Positions 46,699 to 56,924 of a stretch of DNA of 64,000 nt are shown in pieces (the first letter of the stretch is position 1; the number at the start of each line of letters is the position of its first letter). This DNA comes from Alopecurus myosuroides. Lineage: Eukaryota; Streptophyta; Magnoliopsida; Poales; Poaceae. The stretch is from contig CM054061.1 in NCBI GenBank assembly GCA_028641055.1, positions 55,098,081 to 55,162,080 of the forward strand, in the 5' to 3' direction. The notes below the pieces were generated by a model. The model worked only from the letters and a program-made list of their open reading frames with translations. It had not been told where the DNA came from and ran no database searches. The position numbers and the translations under genes were made by a program.

Positions 46699-47527
46699 GG
46701 TGAAAAAGGAGGAGGGAAGGTTCCCGGAGCGTCCCAAGGCGAGGAGATGGCCTTCCCGCGGTGGAGCGCTCGAATCCGGCGACGAAAAGCTTGGGGCGGC
46801 GGCGGTTCTTGAGGAGGAAGATGGGGGCGGGTGGGGGAAAGTGAAAGTGGATCTCACTTACCCCCGCACGCCCAACACTTATCCACAGAAATTTGCCTCC
46901 GCTCCCACCAGCGGAGCCTCCGGTGGTTCGCACCGGAGCCTCCGCTCCCTGTCCCAAAACAGTTAAGTTTTGGCCCGCTGAGCCACTGTGGGTCAGCGGA
47001 GCATCCGGTGGTGTTCCGGTGGACAGGACCAGCGGAGCCTCCGGTGGATTCACCGGAGCCTCCGCTCAACCAAATTTTCGCGCGCCAAGATTGAAAAAAA
47101 ACACGAGCATTTCGATGGAAGCATTGGTTTGGTCAAAGGAGGCTTGGGCTGGAAAAACGTCACTGATATATGAGAGACATTACTCGAAGGGGTCCGCAAG
47201 AAGCAACACAAAGATAGAAGACCGAACCCGCACGAGTTGTCAAGACGGAGATATGATAGGCGTGAAAGATCCAAAGCACACACAATGGTCGGTGGCCGAG
47301 GTCACCATGTTTGAGTGTGTAACTTTGCACCGCGAAGATATATCTTGGGTCCAAAATTACTACTCACAATTAAGCACAATAAGTCACAAATGACTAGATA
47401 TGCAATGATGATTTATTTTTCGCATAATAGGAGGAGTGCATATTCATGAGTTGAGTAGTGCTCCCCCTATGTCCATGCCTACATCTAAGCCTAATAGCAT
47501 GCATAATGAGGGTAGATATGCAAGGTT
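46699..47527 (-). other. SIRE-like spacer between pol and third ORF
   Basis: About 0.8 kb without a conserved ORF. Holds the GC palindrome cluster at 46905-47072 and ordinary sequence elsewhere. It would also contain any leader needed to express the third ORF. Confidence 0.6.
46905..47072. repeat. CCGGAGG/CCTCCGG repeat cluster between pol and ORF3
   Basis: Units such as GCGGAGCCTCCGGTGG and CACCGGAGCCTCCGCTC repeat several times here, outside any LTR, in the spacer between the end of pol and the start of the third ORF. Confidence 0.8.
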
Positions 47528-50500
47528 TCAAGTGAAGTTGGAGGAATCTATGACATTTAGTTCATTCCTCAAAGCTCGAAATCTTGGTTCATCAAGGGCC
47601 TTCGTGAAGATATCGGCAAGTTGATCCGTTGTGGAGACATATGAGAGATCAATATCAGCTTTCTCAACATGATCCCGAATGAAATGATGACGGATCTCAA
47701 TGTGCTTCGTCTTGGAATGAAGAACCGGGTTGTAGGCGATCTTGATAGCACTCTCATTGTCACAAAGAAGAGGCACCTTGTCAAAATGAATACCATAATC
47801 CTTCAAGGTTTGCCTCATCCATAGCAATTGGGCACAACAACTTGCCGCGGAGATATACTCTGCCTCGGTGGTGGAGAGAGCAATGCAATTTTGCTTCTTA
47901 GAAGACCAACATACCAAGGAGCGTCCAAGGAATTGACAACCCCCGGATGTGGACTTCCTATCCGTCTTCTCTCCCGCATAATCCGCATCCGAGTATCCAA
48001 TGAGCTGAAAGCTTGAACCCTTGGGATACCAAAGACCGAAGTTTGGGGTATGAACTAGATATCGAAAGATCCGTTTCACAGCTTCCAAATGACTTTGCCT
48101 TGGGGAGGCTTGAAACCTTGCACATTTACCTACGCTATACATGATATCGGGTCTAAATGCACAAAGGTAGAGCAAAGAGCCAATCATGGAGCGGTATACC
48201 TTTTGATCTACCTCTTTACCATTGGGGTCGGGTTTCAAGTCAGTGGTTGTGGACATAGGAGTCTTCATAGGTTTGGCATCATTCATATTAAACCTCTTGA
48301 GCATGTCTTGAGTGTATTTGGCTTGTTTGATGAAAGTCCCTTCATAATATTGATTTACTTCAAAGCCAAGGAAGAATTCCAACTCTCCCATCATAGACAT
48401 CTCAAACCTATCGGTCATAAGCTTGCAAAACTCCTCATTGAACAAGGTGTTAGTAGACCCAAAAATGATGTCATCCAGATAGAGTTGGCATATGAACAAG
48501 TCACCTCCAACCGTCTTGGTAAAGAGGGTGGGATCGATTAAACCAACATTAAACCCGCGATCTACTAGAAACTCTTTAAGGTGCTCATACCACGCACGTG
48601 GAGCTTGTTTAAGTCCATAGAGCGCCTTATCAAGTTTATAGACATGATCGGGGTGGTTGGGATCCTCGAAACCCGGAGGTTGCTTGACATATACTAACTC
48701 ATTAATGGGACCATTAAGGAAAGCACTTTTGACATCCATTTGTTGTAACTTGAAGTTATGATGAGATGCATAGGCAAGTAAGATACGAATGGATTCAAGG
48801 CGAGCTACGGGGGCAAAAGTTTCACCGAAATCGATACCTTCGACTTGAGAAAAACCTTGGGCCACCAATCTTGCCTTGTTGCGAATGACAATGCCATCTT
48901 TGTCTTGCTTGTTCTTGAACACCCATTTGGTGCCAATGACATTTTTGCAATCCTTGGGTCTTGGCACTAATTTCCACACTTTGTTGCGCTCGAAGTTATT
49001 GAGTTCATCATGCATGGCTTCAAGCCAATCTTGATCTTCGAGAGCTTCGTATACCTTCTTGGGTTCAATGAAGGAGACAAAAGCATGAGCCTTGCTAAAA
49101 TCCGCCAATTGCCTTCTAGTGACCACTCTTCCACGAACTTGTCCAAGAATCATGTCCTCCGTATGACCCGCTCGTTCAAGATTCTCTAGCCTTCTCTTTG
49201 CTCTACGAGCTAGTATCTCCTCGAAAGATTCCTTGGATATTGATTGAGAATCACCTTCTTCATCGGAGACATGTCCATCTTCATTTCGTCCTTGATCAAA
49301 GATGGGTGATGAATCACCACTAGGTTGAGCATTCTCAACAATAATAGAATCTTGATCATGATTTAGATGTGTTGCTTGGCCTTGTTCATTAGCTTGGCCT
49401 TGATAGTTAGCTTGAGGGCTTGGTGAATCTTGTTGGATAGCTTGATCATCAATGGGTGTAGTCAATGGCTCCACTTGAGTGGGGCATAGTCCTTCTCCCT
49501 CCGTCATCCGGTAACCCTCAATGGGAATTATTTCACCAATCCCCATTCTTCTTATGACGATGGGAGGAATTGCATCTCCTACAACACCATGATCTATACG
49601 CCCCCCTTGGGAGCCGTTGTCCTCATCAAACACTATGTCTATAGCTTCTTCAACTTGCCCGGTGGACTTGTTGTAGACTCTATAGGCGTGAGCATTCGTG
49701 GCATAGCCAACAAAGATACCCTCATAAGATCTAGTCTCAAATTTTGACAACCGTTTTCCTTTCTTGCGAATGAAGCACTTGCAACCGAAGACCTTGAAAT
49801 AAGATACATCCGGTTTCTTGCCCGTGAGAATCTCATAGGGAGTCTTGTTCAAGATCTTGCGAAGATAGAGCCGATTGGTAGCATGACAAGCGGTGGAGAC
49901 GGCTTCGGCCCAAAAGTTATAAGGAGAAGAGAACTCCGCAATCATAGTCCTAGCCGCATCCATCAAAGTCCGGTTCTCTCTCTCCGCAACACCATTTTGT
50001 TGAGGGGTATAGGGAGTGGAATATTGATGAGCAATGCCTTCTTCACTAAGAAAACCCTCAACGGTGTAGTTCTTGAAATCCGAGCCATTATCACTCCGAA
50101 TGTCCAAGATGGTAGCATTGTGTTGGCGCTCCACTAGAGTGATGAACTCGATGACTCTATTTTGAGTTTCACTTTTCCTCTTGAAGAAATACACCCAACA
50201 ATATCTTGAATAATCATCCACAATCACCAAGCAATACTTCTTTCCTCCGAGGCTATCATAAGATAGTGGGCCAAAGAGATCTAAGTGAATGAGCTTGAGA
50301 ATTCTTGTGGTGGAGATAGTTGTCTTGGTTGGGTGTTGTTATCCATGTTGCTTCCCAAAGGTACAAGAGCTACACACCCGATCTTTAGAAAACTTAGCTT
50401 TGGTTAGTCCTAGAACGTGATTGCCACTTTGGAGGTCATGTAACATTCTCATACTGGTGTGGGCTAGTCGGCGATGCCAAAGCCATCCCACATCAAATTT

Positions 50501-50912
50501 AGCCATTAGGCATGTCGCGGCACACGTGTCTTCTTTAGAGAAGTCCACTACATACATGCCGTTCTCGACAAACCCAACAAAGGCTACTTTAAGAGAAGTC
50601 TCCCAAGTGACAATCACACTCTCTTTATTAAAGAACGAGGTAAAACCACAATTTGCAAGTTGAAGAACGGACATCAAGTTATAGCCAAGGGACTCAACAA
50701 GGAGAACATTCTCAATTGATAAATCATTTGAGATAGCTACTTTGCCTCGTCCCAATACCTTAAGCTCGGACTTGTCACCAATTGTAACGCAATTGAGATG
50801 TGGTAGAGGAGGTTCAATATTACTTATTGCGTCATGGCTTCCGGTCATGTGTTGGGATGCACCACTATCCACTGTCCATCTATGTGCTCCGGAAGCGTTT
50901 CCCTACAAGAGA
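47528..50912 (-). pseudogene. SIRE-like pol: protease, integrase, reverse transcriptase, RNase H
   Basis: Protease site DSGASQHMTGS lies near 50865, followed by the integrase zinc region (HRRLAHTSM...CSSCTFGK). An in-frame TAA at 50341-50339 then interrupts. The same frame reopens and runs 900 residues from 50230. It shows [11 protein letters not shown] and [11 protein letters not shown] (integrase), [12 protein letters not shown] and [10 protein letters not shown] (reverse transcriptase, Leu in place of the usual Val in YVDD), and [37 protein letters not shown] and DIFTKALDE (RNase H). The frame is intact after the one stop, so pol is nearly complete but disabled unless the stop is read through. 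Confidence 0.9.
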
Positions 50913-53565
50913 TCAATTTCTTGATTTAGGTACCCATCCTTCAATGGGTCCTCTTTTGTTAGTCACAAGGGTCTTAGGAACCCAAATAGTCCAATGATAA
51001 TCATCACCATAAGAAGTACCAACGTATTTAGCATAAACATGTCCATCTCTAGATTTCATAAGAACATAAGATGGGTTATATTTTCCGGCAAAATCATTAT
51101 GAGTGATGCTCCCCCTAGAGGTATCACCACCCATAATGGCGTTGGTCTCCTTTTCTTTGGGCACCTCACCCTCTTTCACAAAGATAACATTTTTGGAGGG
51201 AGAGGTGACACTCTTGGATTTCTTCTTTGACTTGGAAACAAAGCCAAGTCCCTCTTTTCCTTTCTTGGCACCTTGAGAGCTTATTGCATCATTGAGAATT
51301 CTTTCCTTCCCTACAATGTTAGTTGTAGTAGAAGAGGTAGGCATAATAACAATGCTATTTGATGAAGATGCAACATGCTTATTAGATTGTTGAGCTAGAA
51401 GCTTGATTCGAGACTTAGCAAGTTTGTCATGAATTTCTTTGAGAGATGCAAACTCCCCTTTTAGTTTGTCATGTTCCTCGACAAGTTTTTCATGGGCTAT
51501 TCCTAGCTTTAACTCTTCCTCTTCAAATTCTTTAAGTAAAACAAGAGATTTGGCATGTTCTTTCTTAAGCTTAGCAAGAGATTTCTCGTTATCTTTTCTA
51601 AGCTTTGAAACACTAATAGCATACGTCTCTTGTAGACTAGATAGTTTCTCTTCAAGAGATGCTCTCATGGATCTCTCCTTTTCAAGAGCCTTGATGAGTT
51701 CGTCATCATGATTATCATTGCTACCGCCATGGTTCCCTAAGGTCGTGATGATCTCCTCCTTCTCATCGATGAGGGAGTTAGCCTCATCAAGTTGCCTTAG
51801 GAGAGCTTTTACCTTTTCTTTAGTTTCACCTTCAAGACTACACAACCAAGATCCTAGGTTCTTGGCCTCCTCATCATCAACAATGTTTTCTACACAATCC
51901 AATAATGAGGGAGAGCTAGTAATAATAGACTTGGAGGTGGAAGATATTACCGCGGTGGCTTTTGCCATGAGACATGTAGGTCGGATCGATGCCTTCTCAT
52001 TGGGGGATTCGAATAGAGAGACCGATGAAGAGGAAGTCGTAGCTATGGCGACGTGGGCGACACCTACGACTTCATATTCTCCTTCATCTCCGGAGTAGTA
52101 TGTTTCCAATGTTGGCCCTCTTGAACATATAGATCCCTTGGGACTCTTCTAGCGAGGTTCTTGTTTTGTGGAGCTTTGTTCTTGTCCTTGCGAACAAGCT
52201 TCCCTTCATTCTCTTCTCGTGGCTCAAAAGGGCACTCTTTGACGAAGTGGTTCGCACTTCCACAATTGTAACATGTCCTTGGCCGCTCCCCTTTCTTCCT
52301 AAAGGTCTTGTTCCTTGAAGGTCTAGGGGCACCGGCCTTGTGAGCCTCCCATCTCTTCCAATACCCTTGCATGGCAAGAGCAATACATTTGTGGGCACCC
52401 TTGTATGTATCCTCATAGTCCTCATCATCATCATCATCATCATCATCCACTTCTTCTATCTTGGCCATGGCCATAGACTTTAAGGCAAGGTTAGGAGACT
52501 TCCCATGGCCTCTTGAGCGAGCAAGAGCATCATCCGCGCTCTTGTGAGACAAAGATATGGCTATGAACTCACTAAGGACACCAATGGAGTTGAGTGAGTT
52601 GTAGTCGGATCTTGTTCGAATGCTAGTGGAGAGGTTCTTCTCAAAAGGAGTTATGGCCTTGACAAATTTCCTCTTGATCCACTCATCGGAGATTTCCTCC
52701 TTTCCAAAGTCCCTTAATTGATTGCCAAGGGTGACCACTCTTCTATATAGCTCCTCGGGACTTTCATCTTCATGCATGACAAAGTTCTCGGACTTGTCAA
52801 GAGCAACATCCTATTTTGATGATTGGATGCTTGCATTGCCTTGGAACAAGGAGTCAAGCTTATCCCAAGCTTCCTTGGCGGTCTTGATACCGCGAATGTG
52901 TTCAAGATGTTCTCTTGGGAGAGCCTTTTGGATAGTCACAAGAGCGGTCTTGTTGAGTTGAAATTCCACATCCTCTCTTGGAGTTAAGTTGTTCGGATCG
53001 TGAGGGTGAAATCCATATAGAATGCTTCTCCACAATGCGGTGCAAGATCCTGAAATGTGAGACTCCATATCGAACTTCCAAGAAGAAAACTCGTTAGTGT
53101 TAAGCATGGGAGGAACTCCAACATTAACCATGTGTGGCATAGTGGCAATAGGGTGGATAGAGTCGTAATTGGGAGGTGGTGGAACTTTAGATTGAGACCC
53201 CGAACCGTTAGCCGATTGAGACTTGGAGCCCTCGGAGCTCACCCCACCCTTAGCCTTTTTATTGGCTTTTGCTTTGGCTTTCGCCTTAGCTAAAGCGATG
53301 TTAGCTTCCATCTCGTCGATATCCGGAATGGAATCTTCGTCCGAGCTAACATCGTTGGTAGTGAGGGGTGGTTCCGTGGACTCCTTGGTTTTCCCCATCA
53401 GTGCCTCCATCATTTTCTTTATGCTAGAACCTCCGAGCTAACACTAGAGCTAACCTTAGATAGTTCGGTTTGGAGAACTCCAACCGTATCTTGTAGGTTA
53501 GATATAGTGTCGGCCATTTTGGAGATTTCCGCACTAGAACTTCCGGGGGCATTTTCATCGACCAT
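50913..53565 (-). pseudogene. SIRE-like gag with stop and frameshifts
   Basis: The likely start is the ATG at 53565 (MVDENAPGSSSAEISKMAD). The frame shifts near 53425 into MMEALMGKTKESTEPPL and runs through the capsid region (SSWKFDMESHISG, LPREHLEHIRGIKTAKEAWDK). An in-frame TAG at 52813-52811 follows, then SPEELYRRVVTLGNQL, a poly-Asp run encoded by a CAT microsatellite (about 52426-52447), and the zinc knuckle CYNCGSANHFVKEC. Another shift at about 52065-52110 leads to the last part, with a long coiled coil (EKERSMRASLEEKLSSLQET...KEIHDKLAKSRI) typical of SIRE gag, ending at 50913. Three lesions make it nonfunctional. Confidence 0.88.
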
Positions 53566-53600
53566 TGTACTCTTGGGCGGTTAAGCCCTTAGTAAGAGCC

Positions 53601-53615
53601 GAGGCTCTGATACCA
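53601..53615 (-). other. SIRE-like primer-binding site (tRNA-iMet)
   Basis: TGGTATCAGAGCCTC on the minus strand, two bases from the LTR edge. Confidence 0.9.
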
Positions 53616-54318
53616 ATTGAAAGTGCACTATGGTCAACTAGAGGGGGGGTGAATAGGTTGACTACCAATTTTTCTTTTCTTTTCCTTTTAGTGGGGCTTA
53701 GCAAGATAAAGTAAGGTTCTCTAGATGTGCAACTAGATGAGCAACCTATGTGGACAAAACGATATGCGCAACGGAAGTAAAGCGTAAGGTAGTAAAGCAA
53801 ACAACAAGTGTAAACAAGGAGACACGGATATGATTCACCGTAGTTCCTTCTCAAGGAGAAGTACGTCTACGTTGGAGAGGTGGGGAGCCACCTAGGCGCT
53901 CCTCAATAGCACGGTTGTGCACACCATGTTCTCCTTGAGCTTCTCCGGTGAGGGAGATGCTCGTTTCCACTATGAGGTCGACTTGAAGGCGTTGACCAAA
54001 CCTTTACAAGGACTTGAGGTCACTCCACAAGATGGATGGAGGCTCTTAAGCAATCCGTAGCTTCTTGCAACAAGGTGGAAACTACAAGCACGAGATCTAC
54101 TAAGGTTTCTAGGCCTCAAGTAGGATTCTAGATCTACTAGGTTGTGGTGGATGGATTTGAGATTCCTTTGGTGGAAGTGTGGATCTAGGTCTCCTCTAGC
54201 TCTCCACCAAGTTTGGGAGTGTTTGGGTGGACGGAGTGGGAGATCTAGGTGGTTGAAGCTTTCATTAATGGCTAGGAGAGAGAATGGGAAAAGCTTGGCA
54301 TTTAAGAGGTAGGGGAAG

Positions 54319-54333
54319 GGGTATTTATACCCC
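54319..54333 (-). promoter_or_regulatory. TATA box of SIRE-like 5' LTR
   Basis: The minus strand reads GGGGTATAAATACCCC, a palindromic context around TATAAATA. The 3' LTR copy at 29166-29180 has a mutated arm (GCGTATTTATACCCC on +). Direction is inferred from the element's orientation. Confidence 0.6.
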
Positions 54334-54359
54334 TTGCATTTAAGTGAATGTTTGCAGTC

Positions 54360-54900
54360 CAGGGCACCGGAGGCTCCGGTGGTTTCACCGGAGGCTCCGG
54401 TGGTCTTCAGCCCGCTCCATAGTTGCGCAGCGCACCAGCTCGTGTGCGCTGGATTACTGAGCGGAGGTTCCGGTGGGTCCTGCGGAGGTTCCGCCCACCG
54501 GAGGCTCACCGGAGGCTCCGGTGGAACCTCCGCTCTGCCCAAACAGAAGGGAAGTTAAGCGGAGCATCCATCGGACCCCCCCACCGGAGCCCATTTACCC
54601 TAGAAAAGGGAGGGCACCGAAGGTCCACCGGAGGCTCCGGTGGAACCTCCGCTCTGCTCAAACAGAAGGGTATTTAGGCGGAGCTTCCACCGGAACCCCA
54701 CCGGATCCCTTTTTGCGTGCAGCGCGTGTGTTGGAGGATGGCGGAGCCTCCGGTGGAATTGGCGGAGGTTCCGCCCACCGGATCTCCACCGGAGCTTCCG
54801 CTCCTGGTTCCGCTCGTTCGCTCCAGAGAGGGGTTTTGGCGGAGCCCCCACCGGATCCTGGGCGGAGCCTCCGGTGGATTCACCGGAGCCTCCGCTCCTG
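54360..54900. repeat. CCGGAGG/CCTCCGG palindromic repeat cluster in 5' LTR
   Basis: Counterpart of 29205-29735. It has an additional CACCGGAGGCTCCGGTGG unit near 54387, so the array length varies between the two LTRs. Confidence 0.85.
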
Positions 54901-55071
54901 CATATTGCACTTTCCTGGATTCGTTTCTCCTTGCACTTTTCATATAAACTGATCATTTGCCCCATAGAATAAGTGAACCTGTTTAAACCTGGGCATTTCC
55001 ATCTATTGAACACACATTAGATCAAATAGTTGTGTTATCATATAATTACCAAAACGGACGATGATCTTTCA

Positions 55072-55555
55072 GTGTGCTACTCTCGCTCTCCAGGGACCCC
55101 TCCTACTCCACCTCAGGGGTCCCCGGCCCTGGTGTCTACCACTCCTGCTCCGGACACTCGCGCCCCGGGCACGGTCGTCCCCGCTACTCCCGTGCCTGGG
55201 GGCACGACTCGCCGTAGCGCCCGTCTCGCCCGCGCTAGGATGGGGGTGGAGGTCGTCGAGCCGTCGATGGTGGAGGTGGTCTCTCGCCGTCAGGCTGCCC
55301 GTTGCCTGGAGCCGGGTACGTCTCGTCCCTCTTGCCCTACTATAGCGCCCTCTTCCCCCTCCTGTGGTTCTAGGTTTTTGATTCTCGATTCGGTACTGTG
55401 GAGCATTTGGAACAGGTTGCGGGTGACTGTGGTGTGATCTTCCGGGGCGAATGTGGCCCTCGGATAGAGCAAATTGAGGCCATCAGGGCTAGGGAGATTT
55501 ATGAGGGTTCTCTAGCGGCTGCTCGAGCTCAGGTTGAGCAAGAGCGGCTGGTACC
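55072..55555 (+). pseudogene. LINE ORF1, C-terminal part
   Basis: Continues the frame cut at 28476: CYSRSPGTPPTPPQGSPALV, RRSARLARARMGVEVVEPS, RRQAARCLEPGTSRPSCP. After a frame change it gives EHLEQVAGDCGVIFRGECG and IEQIEAIRAREIYEGSLAAA, an acidic/basic tail usual for grass LINE ORF1. It is cut at 55555 by the Tat-like gypsy (candidate TSD gtacc). The LINE's ORF2 is not in the window. Confidence 0.7.
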
Positions 55556-56104
55556 TGTCGAGACATCGTAGTAGAGTTCATAGACTGGGGTACCATAAGC
55601 CTACGGGTAGAGACATGGGGGGACGGGCTAGCACAACGACCAGGAACACCAAATTTACCCAGGTTCGGTACATCGCAACTAGGCGGCGTTCCTACTCCTG
55701 CAATCTCACTAAATCAGGGCTGAAGCCTGAAGTATACAAAGTACAATGTGAGTAGGGTTTCGCTAACTCGGCGAGGATCAACTTCTCGGCGAGTTGGCTT
55801 CTAGCTAATTTGTCTGTATCTGTTCTTCTCTCCCGTACGGCTTTATATAATAGCCGGGTTAGGGCTTATAGACAGGAAACCTAGAAGACTACGGAAAGCA
55901 TCCAAACTTGGAAGGCAGGAATCCGTCTTCTACTCCAAGCAGCACCACTTTGGTCCGTGGTCCGGGTTCTTCTAGAATCCAACTTCTATGCGTCAGCTTA
56001 CTGGGTAGCCTAATGGACTGTGATCCATTACCAATCAGTACACCCTGGTAATCCGGCTCTTTAGGACCATGCCGGATATACCCCTATTCAGTATATATCC
56101 GACA
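55556..56104 (-). repeat. Tat-like gypsy 3' LTR (549 bp)
   Basis: On the minus strand starts TGTCGGATATATACTGAATA and ends TCTCGACA. The partner LTR is not in the window, so length is inferred from the TG/CA ends and the adjoining polypurine tract CTTGGGGGCTAC (56105-56116). Confidence 0.75.
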
Positions 56105-56489
56105 GTAGCCCCCAAGAAGGATTGAGACTTGATTCTGACACCTTTCGTCAACTCGCATTCTGCTCCAGGAAATGTTGGCTCTTTGTCTCGATTCTTCTTT
56201 TTCCCAAAATTTCATAACGCACAACTCAAAATCCGGCTTTCTCTTTCACGAACCTTCGTGGAGGAGTTTCTTGATATGTAACCCAAAACTCGGATTTTCC
56301 GGAATCCGGCTTTTCTTCGACGAGCCTTCGTGGAGAAAGAACCTCGTGACGTCAACGATAAAAGTGTGATGACATCACGAACGTTTGGGTTCAATCAAAT
56401 CCTGAAATGTATCTCTGACAGATTCTCGCGGGAAACGAGGAGATAACGGTCAAAAGAGCCGTTAGCACGTATCTTAGCGTTTTTCCAGC

Positions 56490-56497
56490 TATAAATA
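56490..56497 (+). promoter_or_regulatory. TATA box for the antisense ORF
   Basis: TATAAATA on the plus strand in the context CCAGCTATAAATAGCC, 170 bp upstream of the antisense ATG. It has a C/T-rich region with CTCTCACACTGTCTCC about 30-45 bp downstream, as expected around a plant start site. It points opposite to the retrotransposon's own transcription. Confidence 0.6.
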
Positions 56498-56666
56498 GCC
56501 TTCCTCGGGCCCTCCGATAAATCTTCCGCTCTCACACTGTCTCCTAGCCCTCAAGCGCCATTGCTCTCGAACCAAGGTCCTACTAGTGCGAGCAGAGACC
56601 GTGCACACCGCACCGTCCCCGGAACTTACCATAAGAGGCTCGCAATCCTATCTGCGCCGCCCACAA

Positions 56667-56924
56667 ATGGCATCCATCGATTCACCGCGTGCCGCAGAGG
56701 AAAACGTCGTCGCCCACGACATCGACGACATCATCAACGACATCGACCCTTTGCTCGATTCCCCGAGCCGCGCCGCCGCGAACACGCCGGAGAAAACTTC
56801 CGGCGACCAGGCCCGCGAGGATCTCCCTATAGCGATAGATAACCTGGCAGCCTCATCTTCTGCGCCGCCTCTGTCGCACCCGGACTTCAAGAGGATACTC
56901 GCAGTTCCATTGAACAGTAGTTGA
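56667..56924 (+). CDS. Antisense ORF of the Tat-like gypsy (85 residues, probably truncated)
   Basis: ATG at 56667 opens MASIDSPRAAEENVVAHDID, continuing DIINDIDPLLDSPSRAAANT and ending in FKRILAVPLNSS. The protein is acidic and low in hydrophobics, with no domain I can name. The frame is open upstream to 56586 as well. The stop at 56922-56924 lies shortly before the neighbouring element begins, so the natural protein may be longer. Antisense ORFs of Tat elements are conserved but of unknown function. Confidence 0.5.
   Translation: MASIDSPRAAEENVVAHDIDDIINDIDPLLDSPSRAAANTPEKTSGDQAREDLPIAIDNLAASSSAPPLSHPDFKRILAVPLNSS

Larger units (their letters stand above)
28477..55071 (-). mobile_element. 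SIRE/Maximus-like Ty1/copia retrotransposon with nested insertion
   Basis: Bounded by LTRs of 1430 and 1454 bp and the duplication gtgtg (28472-28476 and 55072-55076). It has a tRNA-iMet primer site, a long gag with coiled coil, pol, a third ORF after pol and a classical polypurine tract, all on the minus strand. Removing the 14,596-bp insertion and one TSD leaves 11,994 bp, which fits the SIRE/Maximus group, the only plant copia lineage with regular ORFs in the env position. The LTRs differ by roughly a dozen substitutions plus several indels, so it is older than its insertion. Confidence 0.93.
53618..55071 (-). repeat. SIRE-like 5' LTR (1454 bp)
   Basis: Partner of 28477-29906. It carries the promoter on the minus strand. 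Confidence 0.95.

Noticed and set aside
52426..52447. CAT/ATC microsatellite
   Set aside because: It is a real simple repeat but encodes the poly-aspartate run of gag, so no separate feature is called.
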